From an uncultured Clostridia bacterium (GTDB lineage Bacteria; Bacillota; Clostridia; Oscillospirales; Acutalibacteraceae), in contig CAMHAH010000007.1 of the NCBI GenBank assembly GCA_946183365.1, positions 62,001 through 126,000 on the forward strand: a DNA stretch of 64,000 nucleotides, read 5' to 3'. Both the position numbers and the translations under genes were made by a program. The first letter of the stretch is position 1; the number at the start of each line of letters is the position of its first letter. Below are positions 42,730-52,287 of the stretch, in pieces. The notes under the pieces were generated by a model, which was not told where the DNA came from, made no database searches, and saw nothing but the letters and a program-made list of their open reading frames with translations.

Positions 42730-45162
42730 ATGCGAGAGATCATACATCTTAACGACGGATGGGAGTTCACCGAGGAATATTCCGAGAGCTTCTTAAACGG
42801 CGAAGGCAGCTTTGAAGAAGTACGTCTGCCCCACACCTGCAAGGTGACCCCTTTCCACTACTTTGACGAGAGCGTTTATCAGATGCTGTGCGGCTATCGC
42901 AGGCGGCTTGACCTGAGCGATATCGGCGATAAGCGCGTTTTTGTTTGCTTCGGCGCGGCGGCTCATTACGCTAAGGTATATCTCGACGGCGAGCTTATCG
43001 GCGAGCACAAGAGCGGCTACACGGCGTTTGAATTTGAGCTGACCGACTGTATAAAGAGCGATAAGCCCCTGCTGTGCGTAGAGCTCGATACGAGAGAAAA
43101 TCTTGATTTTCCGCCGTTCGGCAAGGTCATCGACTACATGACCTACGGCGGTTTATACCGCGAGGTACGGCTCGAGCTAAGAGAAAAGAGCTATATCGAC
43201 GACGTATTCGCGAAGCCTTATCCGCCTTCGACGGTCAAGCTGAGCCGCAGCACGAACCCCAAGCTGATCGCGGGCATGACCTTTAAGGGAGTTATCGACT
43301 GCGATATAGATATCGTCGGAGAAGCCGACGCAGTGCGTCTCTCGGTGACAGAGAAAGACAGCGATACCGTGCTTGCCGAGGAATGTATACCTGTCGGCGG
43401 TAAATACAGCGTCACTGTCCCGTCGGCTCACATATGGGATATCCTCTGCCCCGCTCTGTATGAGCTCAAGGTCGAGCTTATCAGGGACGGCGAGGCCATC
43501 GACAGCCTCAGCCGCAGAGTGGGCTTCCGCAAGGCGGAATTCAAAAAGGACGGATTTTATCTCAACGGCAGAAAGGTCAAGCTCAGAGGTCTCAACCGTC
43601 ACCAGTGCTGGCCGTATGTCGGCTACGCGATGCCGCGCTCGATGCAGAGGCTCGACGCAGATATATTGAAAGATGAGCTGGGCTGCAACGCCGCGCGCAC
43701 CTCGCACTATCCTCAGTCTCACCACTTTATCGGCAGGTGCGACGAGATAGGTCTGCTTGTATTCACCGAAGCTCCCGGATGGCAGAATATCGGCGGAGAG
43801 AGCTGGAAGGAAGTCGGCGTGAACGCTGTAAGAGAGATGGTGCGCGAATACCGCAATCATCCGTCTATCATCCTCTGGGGCGTGCGTATCAACGAGAGCG
43901 TAGACGACCACGACTTTTATGTGCGTACCAACGCTGTCGCGCGTGAGCTCGACCCGACCCGACAGACAGGCGGCGTGCGCTGTCACAAAAACAGCGAGTT
44001 GCTCGAGGACGTCTATACCTACAACGACTTTGTGCATGACGGAGTTCAGCCCGGCTGTGAGCCGAAGAGCGCCGTCACATCAGATACAGAGAAGCCGTAT
44101 CTCATATCCGAGTACGGCGGCCATATGTACCCGACCAAGGGCTTTGACGATGAGGAACACCGTCTTGAGCATATGCTCAGGCACACAAGGGTGCTTGACG
44201 CGGTGAACTCGCACAAGGATATCGCGGGCTCCTTCGGCTGGTGTATGTTCGACTACAACACCCATAAGGAATTCGGCGCGGGCGACCGTATCTGTTACCA
44301 CGGCGTATGCGATATGTTCCGCAACAAGAAGCTCGCGGCGGATATCTACGCGGTAAACCAGAGCAAGACGCCGATACTGAGCGTGAGCTCCTCTATGGAT
44401 ATCGGCGAGCATCCCGCTACTAACCGCGGACGCGTATATATAATCACCAACGCCGACAGCGTAAAGTTCTATAAAAACGACAGCTTCATTCGCGAATACA
44501 GCCACAAGGACTCTGAATTCACGAACCTTGAGTATCCGCCTATCGAGATAACCGACTACATAGGAAACCAGATAGTGGACAACGAGGATTTCACCCCCAC
44601 TCAGGCTGAGTATGTAAAGGATATACTCAACGAGAGCACGCGCTTCGGCATGAACAACCTCTCGCCCGACGCTAAGGCAAAGGCGGCATGGCTGATGCTC
44701 AGACACGGCATGGACAGCGACGCCGCGTACCGCCTGTACGGCAAGTACATAGGCAACTGGGGCGACAAGTCGATACAATACCGCTTTGAGGCTATAAAGG
44801 ACGGCAAGGTGATAAAGGAGCTTGTCGTAGCTCCGTTTGAAAGCCTTGTGCTGACAGCCGAGGCCGATCACACCGAGCTTCTTGAAGATAAGACCTACGA
44901 CGTCGCCGCTGTTCGCATAAGGATGACCGATCAGAACGGCAACACCCTGCCCTTCTATAACGAGGCGATAAAGGCTGAGCTTGTCGGAGAAGCCGAGCTC
45001 ATTGCCGAAGACCCCGTTATACTAAGAGGCGGTATGGGCGGCTTATATGTCCGCACAACGGGCAAAGAAGGAAGCGCCGAGCTCACCCTCAGCGCGAACG
45101 GGACCGAAAGCGTAAAAATCAACTTTAATATAAAAATCGGGGAGTGTAACAATGGACGATAA
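42730..45162 (+). CDS. glycoside hydrolase family 2 beta-galactosidase-like enzyme
   Basis: Cytoplasmic exo-glycosidase, probably releasing galactose from imported beta-galactosides. The 810-residue protein has a GH2 sugar-binding domain (about 1-155), an immunoglobulin-like domain (about 160-270) and a TIM barrel. The acid/base is Glu389 in GVRINES and the nucleophile Glu461 in ISEYGG; a C-terminal beta region (about 570-805) follows. No signal peptide. First of a four-gene operon; overlaps the next gene by 11 bases. Beta-glucuronidase or another GH2 activity cannot be excluded. Confidence 0.88.
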   Translation: MREIIHLNDGWEFTEEYSESFLNGEGSFEEVRLPHTCKVTPFHYFDESVYQMLCGYRRRLDLSDIGDKRVFVCFGAAAHYAKVYLDGELIGEHKSGYTAFEFELTDCIKSDKPLLCVELDTRENLDFPPFGKVIDYMTYGGLYREVRLELREKSYIDDVFAKPYPPSTVKLSRSTNPKLIAGMTFKGVIDCDIDIVGEADAVRLSVTEKDSDTVLAEECIPVGGKYSVTVPSAHIWDILCPALYELKVELIRDGEAIDSLSRRVGFRKAEFKKDGFYLNGRKVKLRGLNRHQCWPYVGYAMPRSMQRLDADILKDELGCNAARTSHYPQSHHFIGRCDEIGLLVFTEAPGWQNIGGESWKEVGVNAVREMVREYRNHPSIILWGVRINESVDDHDFYVRTNAVARELDPTRQTGGVRCHKNSELLEDVYTYNDFVHDGVQPGCEPKSAVTSDTEKPYLISEYGGHMYPTKGFDDEEHRLEHMLRHTRVLDAVNSHKDIAGSFGWCMFDYNTHKEFGAGDRICYHGVCDMFRNKKLAADIYAVNQSKTPILSVSSSMDIGEHPATNRGRVYIITNADSVKFYKNDSFIREYSHKDSEFTNLEYPPIEITDYIGNQIVDNEDFTPTQAEYVKDILNESTRFGMNNLSPDAKAKAAWLMLRHGMDSDAAYRLYGKYIGNWGDKSIQYRFEAIKDGKVIKELVVAPFESLVLTAEADHTELLEDKTYDVAAVRIRMTDQNGNTLPFYNEAIKAELVGEAELIAEDPVILRGGMGGLYVRTTGKEGSAELTLSANGTESVKINFNIKIGECNNGR

Positions 45163-46615
45163 AAGTAAGGTCATATTCGGTAATACCATAAGCGAAAAAA
45201 AATATAACAACGCGCTTAAATCAAAAGAAAAATACATAAAAAAATACGGCGACGACAGCGGTAAGAATTACTCCGCTAAGCTCGTTGATAACGCCGTTTT
45301 GTTCGAGCCTCTTGGCGTAAAGGACATACGCGTAGGCGAGGGCGAGGGCGATACTCCCTTTGATACCGAGAAGGGCATTATCGTAGGCAATATCCGCATG
45401 GGCTTCGGTCACTACCGTATCTCGATAGCAATGGCGTCTGCCGCTCACGCTCTGGGCTACACACCCTACTGGATGGATCTCAACTCCTACAAGGACACCA
45501 CCTGCACCAAGGTCATAGGCGCTCAGAACGACCTCTACAGTCTCGGCTCGCGCCTGTCTCAGAAGAGCAAGCTCTTCAACAAAAGCGTATGGGAACCCAT
45601 GAACTATGAGGGCTTCAGACAGCTCAGCTACAACTCCTCAGACCAGAAGAACGCCGAGCTGATGGCTCCCGTATTCAGAAATGTCCCGAAGGATATCCCG
45701 CTTATCGGAACTCATGTATGGCCCGCTCAGGCGGCGCTGCACGCGGGCATGAAATATGTCGTCAACGCTATCCCGGACAACTGGCCGATGGCTCTGCACC
45801 TCGCCGAGGGAGCTACCCACACCGTACAGACCCACCAGAGCTATATGGGCTACCGCATACTCAACGGTTTCAACAAGAAGAAGATATTGAAGCCTATGCC
45901 CGCCGAGGATCTGGTATATACAGGTCATTATGTAGACCATGAGCTGGTAGCGAACATCGAGAAGGACTGCGATATGCGCATGAAGCGCAAGAAGGACGGC
46001 GAGGCGGTACGTTTCCTGCTGACGATAGGCGGCGCGGGCGCTCAGAAGGAGCTTTTCGCGGCGGTCATCAAATATCTCATACCCGCTATAAAGGCGAACA
46101 AAGCCGTCATCTATGTAAACGTAGGCGACTATAAGGCTGTATGGGATGAGCTCGTGAACGAGATAGACGAGCTGAACGAATACAGCACCACCCACTTCAA
46201 CGATTGGGAGGACACCAAGACCTTTGCCGAGAGCGCGATCGACGGCACTGTAGAGGGCGTGCACGCGTTCTGGCACGAGAACATCTTTGAGGCGGTCTAC
46301 TGCACTAACCTGCTGATGCGCTCAGCGGACGTTTTGCTGACTAAGCCCTCGGAGCTGTCCTTCTACCCCATCCCCAAGATCTTCTTGAAGCGCATAGGCG
46401 GTCACGAGAAGTGGGGAGCTATCCACAGCGCCGAGATGGGCGACGGCACACTCGAGTGTGAGGACGTCCCGCATACATTGCAGATGGTCAGCCTCTTCCT
46501 GACAGAAGAAGCGACCCTGAGCTATATGTGCGAGAGGATAAAAGAAAACAAAAAAGCGGGCTTATACAACGGCGCTTATGAGGTCGTAAAGCTCGCTATG
46601 GCTAAGAAGCAGTAA
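45152..46615 (+). CDS. uncharacterised GT-B-like protein of the galactoside operon
   Basis: A 487-residue soluble protein with no family I can name confidently. The segment GNIRMGFGHYRIS (79-91) resembles the GxGH donor/acceptor loop of MurG/MGDG-synthase-type (GT28-like) glycosyltransferases. The second half begins with LLTIGGAGAQKE (289-300) and later LLTKPSELSFYPIP (about 397-410), matching the GT-B second-domain nucleotide loop and the K-P-S-E/G turn. It may be a glycosyltransferase or phosphorylase acting on the operon's sugar. The ATG lies in the GH2 gene end (11-base overlap) with GGGGAG upstream, so it is tightly coupled to the hydrolase. Confidence 0.6.
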   Translation: MDDKSKVIFGNTISEKKYNNALKSKEKYIKKYGDDSGKNYSAKLVDNAVLFEPLGVKDIRVGEGEGDTPFDTEKGIIVGNIRMGFGHYRISIAMASAAHALGYTPYWMDLNSYKDTTCTKVIGAQNDLYSLGSRLSQKSKLFNKSVWEPMNYEGFRQLSYNSSDQKNAELMAPVFRNVPKDIPLIGTHVWPAQAALHAGMKYVVNAIPDNWPMALHLAEGATHTVQTHQSYMGYRILNGFNKKKILKPMPAEDLVYTGHYVDHELVANIEKDCDMRMKRKKDGEAVRFLLTIGGAGAQKELFAAVIKYLIPAIKANKAVIYVNVGDYKAVWDELVNEIDELNEYSTTHFNDWEDTKTFAESAIDGTVEGVHAFWHENIFEAVYCTNLLMRSADVLLTKPSELSFYPIPKIFLKRIGGHEKWGAIHSAEMGDGTLECEDVPHTLQMVSLFLTEEATLSYMCERIKENKKAGLYNGAYEVVKLAMAKKQ

Positions 46616-46695
46616 TCAATATATGATCGGGCAACGGACGAATACCCGCCCCGCAAGATATAATTATTTCAATATTACCCGGACGGAGGAGAACA

Positions 46696-48111
46696 ATGAA
46701 AAGATTAAGCAAAAAACAAATGAGGATCTTTGCTGTCGGTCAGCTCGGATGGTCGACCCTCAGCGGCATCATCAGCGCGTGGTTCGTTACCTTTTATCTG
46801 CCCACTCAGGTAGATATCCAGAGCGGCGCTATACAGTATATAGTGCCCGGCCTCGTTATCGGCGGCTTTTTGACCGTTTTAGGTCTTATCACGGCGCTGT
46901 CAAGGATATTTGACGCTGTCACCGACCCTTGGATAGCCTCTCTCTCTGACAGAAGCAAAAACCCCCGCGGCAGACGTATACCCTTCATGCAGTATGCCGC
47001 TATTCCGCTCTCGGTCGTAACGGTACTGCTGTTCTGCGCTCCCGTGAACGAGATAAGCTCATGGAACATCGTATGGATCTCGGTATTCATCGTCCTGTTC
47101 TATCTGTTCATGACCATGTACTGCACACCCTACAACGCGCTCATCTCTGAGTTCGGTAAAACTCAGGACGACCGTATGTATATCTCTACGGCTATATCCC
47201 TGACCTTCTTCGCCGGCACGATGCTCGCTTATACCCCGTTCGTATTCGCGGGTATGCTGCGCGGCAGCGTAGGCTTTGCGTGGAGCTACCGTATCTGCTT
47301 CATCGTTTTGGCTGTGATCTCCTGCATCTGTATGCTGATCCCCACCTTCTGCCTCAACGAGAAGGAATTTGTCGATACAAAGCCCTCTAACGTAAATATG
47401 CTCAAGTCACTGGGCGCTACCTTCAAGAACAAGGATTTCCGCACATTTGTAGGCTCAGATATCATGTACTGGGTAGGTCTTACGCTCTTCCAGACGGGTC
47501 TGCCGTTCTTCGTAAAGGTATCTATGAATATCAGCGAGGCGTACACCATGTACTTCCTCGGCGGCATGACCGTTCTCTCGGCGTGCTTCTATCCCTTCGT
47601 ATCAAAGCTCGTAAGAAAATTCGGTAAGAAGAAGCTCGTCATAGCGGGCTTTTTGGGACTTGCTCTCGCGTATGTCATCGCGGCTCTCATCGGTATCCTC
47701 GGTACAGCCGAGCACGGCAACAGCTCTATCCCCGGCATGATCTTCGGCGTGCTGATCTGCATTATCGCGGCGTTCCCGATGGCTCTGCTGGGCATCATCC
47801 CTCAGTCTATCGTTGCCGACGTCGCTGAGGCTGACGGTATCGAGACAGGCGAGAACAGAGAGGGTATGTTCTTCGCGGCGCGTACCTTCGCCATGAAGTT
47901 CGGTCAGTCGCTGGCTATGCTGGTATTCACCTCTTTAGCCATCATCGGTACGACCCAGAACACCAACAGCAACGATATCACCGCCTCTGTCACCGGCATG
48001 ACCATCGTAGGATGGGTCGCGGTAGCGTTCTGTGTGCTCGGCGCGATCTTCCTCAGCTTCTATAATGAGAAGAAGATAATGGCTACCATCGACAAGACCA
48101 AAAAATCTTAA
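46696..48111 (+). CDS. GPH-family glycoside:cation symporter (MelB-like)
   Basis: Imports the sugar of this operon with Na+ or H+. The 471-residue protein has twelve helices, the cation-site segment ALSRIFDAVTDPWIASLSD (about 56-74) and the following RGRRIPFM loop, and the mid-protein IADVAE-type motif (VADVAEADGIETGENREG). It lies 80 bases after the GT-B-like gene, with GGAGGA upstream, and 27 bases before the alpha-galactosidase gene, so a galactoside such as melibiose or a raffinose-type sugar is likely. Confidence 0.92.
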   Translation: MKRLSKKQMRIFAVGQLGWSTLSGIISAWFVTFYLPTQVDIQSGAIQYIVPGLVIGGFLTVLGLITALSRIFDAVTDPWIASLSDRSKNPRGRRIPFMQYAAIPLSVVTVLLFCAPVNEISSWNIVWISVFIVLFYLFMTMYCTPYNALISEFGKTQDDRMYISTAISLTFFAGTMLAYTPFVFAGMLRGSVGFAWSYRICFIVLAVISCICMLIPTFCLNEKEFVDTKPSNVNMLKSLGATFKNKDFRTFVGSDIMYWVGLTLFQTGLPFFVKVSMNISEAYTMYFLGGMTVLSACFYPFVSKLVRKFGKKKLVIAGFLGLALAYVIAALIGILGTAEHGNSSIPGMIFGVLICIIAAFPMALLGIIPQSIVADVAEADGIETGENREGMFFAARTFAMKFGQSLAMLVFTSLAIIGTTQNTNSNDITASVTGMTIVGWVAVAFCVLGAIFLSFYNEKKIMATIDKTKKS

Positions 48112-48138
48112 TTACCCATAAATAAACGGTGAAATCCT

Positions 48139-50490
48139 ATGATCAAAAAAATCAACGGCGAGCGGGACTGTTTTGTCCTGCTCACCGATAACACTTCATA
48201 TGTCATCGCAATAACGCCCTCGGGACACCCCGAGCATATCTATTACGGCAAGAAGCTTGAGTTCGATACTCTTGACGAGGTCGAGGCTGCTCGCCAGAAG
48301 CGTACCTTTGAGATAGGCAACGCTATACGCTACTCCGACGAACACCCGACGGTATTCTTAGAGGATATGTGCCTCGAGTTCTCGGGCTTCGGTCACGGCG
48401 ATATCCGCGAGCCCTTCATAGAGCTTGTGCATAAGGACGGCTCACGCAGCACCGACTTCACATACAAGGGCTTTGAGACCGATGACAAAAAGCCCGCTTT
48501 CTCAAATATGCCGTCGTCATATGACAAGAGCGGCAAATATGAGCACTTAAGGCTCGATTTTGAGGATAACGGACTGATCCTTGAGCTGCACTACTGCGTT
48601 TATCCCGACTGCGATATCATCACACGCTGGGCAAAGCTCACCAACAAAACGACCGAGACCATTGAGCTCGAAAGGCTGCTCTCAAACCAACTCGACCTGT
48701 ACACGAACGGCTGGGCTGTATCATCATTCCGCGGCACATGGGCGCGCGAGATGCAAAAAGACACTCTCGTCCTCAATCAAGGCAAATATGTCATAGAGTC
48801 GCGCGTAGGCATATCGTCATCGAGAGCCAATCCCTTCTTTATGCTCCACGATAAGACCGCTACCGAGGACTACGGCTCTGTATACGGCTTCAACTTGATC
48901 TACAGCGGCAATCACTATGAGGCTGTTGAGGTGAACGCCTATGAAAAGACCCGCGTAGTACAGGGCATAAACCCCTCGGGTTTCCGCTTCATCATCAAGG
49001 CGGGAGATACCTTTGAGGCGCCCGAGGCGGTCATGACCTATACCGACAGCGGCTTCGGCGGTCAGAGCGTGAATATGCACCGCTTCGTAAAGGAACACAT
49101 AGTACGCGGAGAATGGGCTGACAAAGAGAGACCCGTTCTGCTCAATTCATGGGAAGCCTCATATTTCAATATAACCGAGCGCAGTCTTGTCGACCTCGCA
49201 AAAAGCGGCAAGGAGCTGGGCATAGAGATGCTCGTCATGGACGACGGCTGGTTCGGCGAGAGGAACGATGATCTCAGGGCTTTAGGAGACTGGGACCCAA
49301 ACCCTAAGAAGCTCCCGGGCGGTCTGGGCAGGCTGTCCGATAAGATAACCGAACTGGGAGTCGGCTTCGGAATATGGGTAGAGCCGGAAATGATAAACAC
49401 CGACAGCCTGCTGTATAAGGCTCATCCGAACTGGGCTATGGCTAATCCCGATCGGCCTCACAGCGAGGGGCGTCACCAAAGGCTGCTCGATCTGAGCAAC
49501 CCCGAGGTCGTTGATTACATCACCGACAAAATGACCGAGGTTTTCTCATCAGGCAAGATAAGCTACGTCAAATGGGATATGAACCGCATATTCTCAGACG
49601 TTTACTCGCCGTATCTGCCCGCTGAAAGACAGGGTGAGACCGCTCACCGCTACATCATGGGGCTGTACCGCATGATGGGCGAGCTGACCAAGCGCTTTCC
49701 CAATATCCTCTTTGAGGGCTGCGCCTCGGGCGGCAGCCGCTTCGATCTCGGCATACTCAGCTATTTCCCGCAGATATGGGCGTCCGACGACACCGACGCT
49801 CTGTGCCGCGCCAATATACAGGAGGGCTACAGCTACGGCTACCCTCAGAGCTGTGTATCGGCTCATGTATCCGCCTGTCCCAATCACCAGACCCTTCGCT
49901 CGACGCCGCTCGAGACACGCTTCAACATAGCGGCGTTCGGAGTGCTCGGCTATGAGCTCAACGCGGGTGATATGAGGTCTGAAGAAAAGGAAGATACACG
50001 CCTGCAGATCGCCCTGTACAAGGAATGGCGCGACGTCCTGCAGTACGGCGCGTCATACAGGATATGCACGGGCAACATACATGAATGGATCAATGTTTCT
50101 CCCGATAAAAAGCGTGCTGTGGGAGTATTCATGCAAGAGCTCACACAGCCCAACACCCAGAGCCACCGGTTCTATGCGAAGGGTCTCGACCCCGAGAGGA
50201 CCTACCGCGTACACAATATATCCGGCAAAATAAACATCAAGCTCTTCGGCAGTCTTATCAACACGATGACGCCCATACACGTCAAGCAGGACGGCGTGAT
50301 ACACAACGCCATCGCGAAGTTCGTGAAAATGGACAAGGAGAAGGATGACTACACCGCGAAGGGCTCTGTGCTCATGAACGCGGGCATAGCACTCAGCCAG
50401 CAGTTCTCGGGCTCAGGCTACAGCGAAGAGGTCAGACTCTTCCCCGATTTTTCATCGCGCATGTACCTGATAGAAGCCGTGGACGATTGA
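48139..50490 (+). CDS. alpha-galactosidase, glycoside hydrolase family 36
   Basis: Hydrolyses terminal alpha-galactosyl units of melibiose, raffinose or galactomannan fragments in the cytoplasm. The 783-residue protein has an N-terminal beta-sandwich (about 1-320) and a TIM barrel (about 325-660). The nucleophile is Asp480 in YVKWDMNR and the acid/base Asp550 in WASDDTD; MDDGWFGERNDD is the GH36 barrel signature. No signal peptide. Last gene of the operon. Confidence 0.94.
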   Translation: MIKKINGERDCFVLLTDNTSYVIAITPSGHPEHIYYGKKLEFDTLDEVEAARQKRTFEIGNAIRYSDEHPTVFLEDMCLEFSGFGHGDIREPFIELVHKDGSRSTDFTYKGFETDDKKPAFSNMPSSYDKSGKYEHLRLDFEDNGLILELHYCVYPDCDIITRWAKLTNKTTETIELERLLSNQLDLYTNGWAVSSFRGTWAREMQKDTLVLNQGKYVIESRVGISSSRANPFFMLHDKTATEDYGSVYGFNLIYSGNHYEAVEVNAYEKTRVVQGINPSGFRFIIKAGDTFEAPEAVMTYTDSGFGGQSVNMHRFVKEHIVRGEWADKERPVLLNSWEASYFNITERSLVDLAKSGKELGIEMLVMDDGWFGERNDDLRALGDWDPNPKKLPGGLGRLSDKITELGVGFGIWVEPEMINTDSLLYKAHPNWAMANPDRPHSEGRHQRLLDLSNPEVVDYITDKMTEVFSSGKISYVKWDMNRIFSDVYSPYLPAERQGETAHRYIMGLYRMMGELTKRFPNILFEGCASGGSRFDLGILSYFPQIWASDDTDALCRANIQEGYSYGYPQSCVSAHVSACPNHQTLRSTPLETRFNIAAFGVLGYELNAGDMRSEEKEDTRLQIALYKEWRDVLQYGASYRICTGNIHEWINVSPDKKRAVGVFMQELTQPNTQSHRFYAKGLDPERTYRVHNISGKINIKLFGSLINTMTPIHVKQDGVIHNAIAKFVKMDKEKDDYTAKGSVLMNAGIALSQQFSGSGYSEEVRLFPDFSSRMYLIEAVDD

Positions 50491-50538
50491 TGGATAAAGC
50501 TCCATATCGTTATTTCTGAAAACAAATAAAACAAACAA

Positions 50539-50563
50539 AAGCCCATCCGCTTTGGATGGGCTT
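50539..50563. terminator. bidirectional terminator
   Basis: AAGCCCATCC/GGATGGGCTT stem with a 5-base loop, between convergent alpha-galactosidase and carboxylesterase genes; the better T-run (TTTTGTTTG) is on the minus strand. Confidence 0.85.
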
Positions 50564-50580
50564 GATTATTTGGTCATTAT

Positions 50581-52287
50581 TTATTTTAAGAGCTTCTTTA
50601 TCAGAGCAGCTCCGGCTACTACGGCTGCCGCCGTACCTAAAACCATACCTACCGCCTTATGCACAAACGGAACATTATAGTCCATATTTGCGTATGACGG
50701 ATTGATATTGTAATGCAGAAGCGGCATAAGCTCCTTGCGCTGAGCTCTGAGAACGTCGCTCTTGACCTCGGGGTTCTTTGAGAACACCATGGTATAGCGG
50801 GTGCGCGTATTGTACTCAGGCCACTCTATGTCCTTTGTAGACGGATCGCCTGTGCGGGCGAAGTTCGACCACATCTGCATGACGGTATTTGAGAGCTTCT
50901 CGTCTGCTCTGACGCCCGTGTAGATGGTCTCGTCAAGATTGCCGAAAACATACGCGAGCTCTACGGCATGACACGCGCCTCTGTAGCGAAGCTTCGAGGG
51001 CTCTGTCCAGTAATACATATACGCCCTGCCGCCCCTTACGGTGTGATCCTCAGCCTGCTTTACGGCGGGCAGACGGAACATCATCTCGTCATAGAACTCA
51101 GACATACGCCATATGCTGTGACCCTTGAGCCGAGCCATAAAGCGCTTCACACGCTGTCTGTCGACTATACGCAGCCCCTTCATATCGTTCTCAAACTTTA
51201 TGGGGATGCTCATACGGTAAGGCACTATGCCGCCGACCTCGTCTACCCAGTAGTTCGACTCGTCGGCGTTTGTGCCCGAAAGCATATCGATATCGACCGA
51301 CAGCCCCTTCTTATACGCCCCGTAGCAATCTAATGGTATCAGTCTGCCGTCGCGCTGAGGGAAGTTGTTATCGCCGTTGACCTCTTCGTTTATCTTCTTG
51401 AGCTCCTCCTCTGAGAGAGCCATAAGATCCGACATACGCTTTTTGCCGCTGACCTTGATGAGATTTTGAGTAAAGCCCTTGCACTGCTCCTTAGAGAAGG
51501 TCAGGGCTACCGAGCCGCTCTGGGCTATAACTCTGTTGAAAAGCCCCTTAGCCACAGGCATTATCGGCAAAAGCGATACGGTGCCGCCGCCGGCTGACTC
51601 GCCGAATACGGTGACGTTATCAGGGTCGCCGCTAAAGGCTGAGATATTCTTTTTGACCCATCTGAGCGCCTCAATCTGGTCGAGCAGACCGAGGTTGGGC
51701 GCGTCGGGGAAATCCTCGCCGCCCTCGAGATAGCTCAGATCGACAAAGCCCATAAGACCCGTGCGGTAACCGACAGTCACCATCACGATATCCGGCTGAG
51801 CCGATACAAAGGCTGTACCGTCATACAGCGGGTCGGCAGTACCTCCCCAGCCGTATGAGCCGCCGTGGAGAAAGACCATGACGGGCTTTTTGCTCTCTGT
51901 ACAGCTCTTGTTTACCCAGATATTGAGGTAGAGACAGTCCTCACCCTGAACATAGTACGAGGCTTGTTCGGTTATCCACTCGGTCTGGATAGGCGTTTTG
52001 CCGTTATAATAAGCTTCAAATACACCGTCGCTGTCCTCGACAGGCTCGGGGCGCTTCCATCTCAGCTCGCCGACAGGGGGCTTTGCGAAGGGTACGCCTC
52101 TGTACTCTATGATATCTCCGTTGAGCTTGCCGACAAAGGTGCCGTTCTTGCACTTCGCGCTGAGCTCGGTATCATATTCGCCTGTGATCTCGCGGTTCTC
52201 GCCGTACATAGCGGCAAGACGGGCGCGGATATCACTTTCAGAAGCAGCGGGCGATCCAGCGACAATGTTGTCGTTGTTGACCGGCAT
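50581..52287 (-). CDS. type B carboxylesterase with C-terminal membrane tail
   Basis: A 568-residue alpha/beta hydrolase of the carboxylesterase/cholinesterase type. The oxyanion block HGGSYGWGG precedes the nucleophile in FGESAGGG. The acid is probably in GTNADES and the catalytic His in GACHAVELAYVFG. No signal peptide, but the last 25 residues form a hydrophobic helix ending in Lys residues (VLGTAAAVVAGAALIKKLLK), a likely tail anchor. Its ATG overlaps the NRPS stop by 1 base (TAATG). The pairing suggests it releases or edits the NRPS product, in place of a thioesterase domain. Confidence 0.88.
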   Translation of the reverse strand: MPVNNDNIVAGSPAASESDIRARLAAMYGENREITGEYDTELSAKCKNGTFVGKLNGDIIEYRGVPFAKPPVGELRWKRPEPVEDSDGVFEAYYNGKTPIQTEWITEQASYYVQGEDCLYLNIWVNKSCTESKKPVMVFLHGGSYGWGGTADPLYDGTAFVSAQPDIVMVTVGYRTGLMGFVDLSYLEGGEDFPDAPNLGLLDQIEALRWVKKNISAFSGDPDNVTVFGESAGGGTVSLLPIMPVAKGLFNRVIAQSGSVALTFSKEQCKGFTQNLIKVSGKKRMSDLMALSEEELKKINEEVNGDNNFPQRDGRLIPLDCYGAYKKGLSVDIDMLSGTNADESNYWVDEVGGIVPYRMSIPIKFENDMKGLRIVDRQRVKRFMARLKGHSIWRMSEFYDEMMFRLPAVKQAEDHTVRGGRAYMYYWTEPSKLRYRGACHAVELAYVFGNLDETIYTGVRADEKLSNTVMQMWSNFARTGDPSTKDIEWPEYNTRTRYTMVFSKNPEVKSDVLRAQRKELMPLLHYNINPSYANMDYNVPFVHKAVGMVLGTAAAVVAGAALIKKLLK

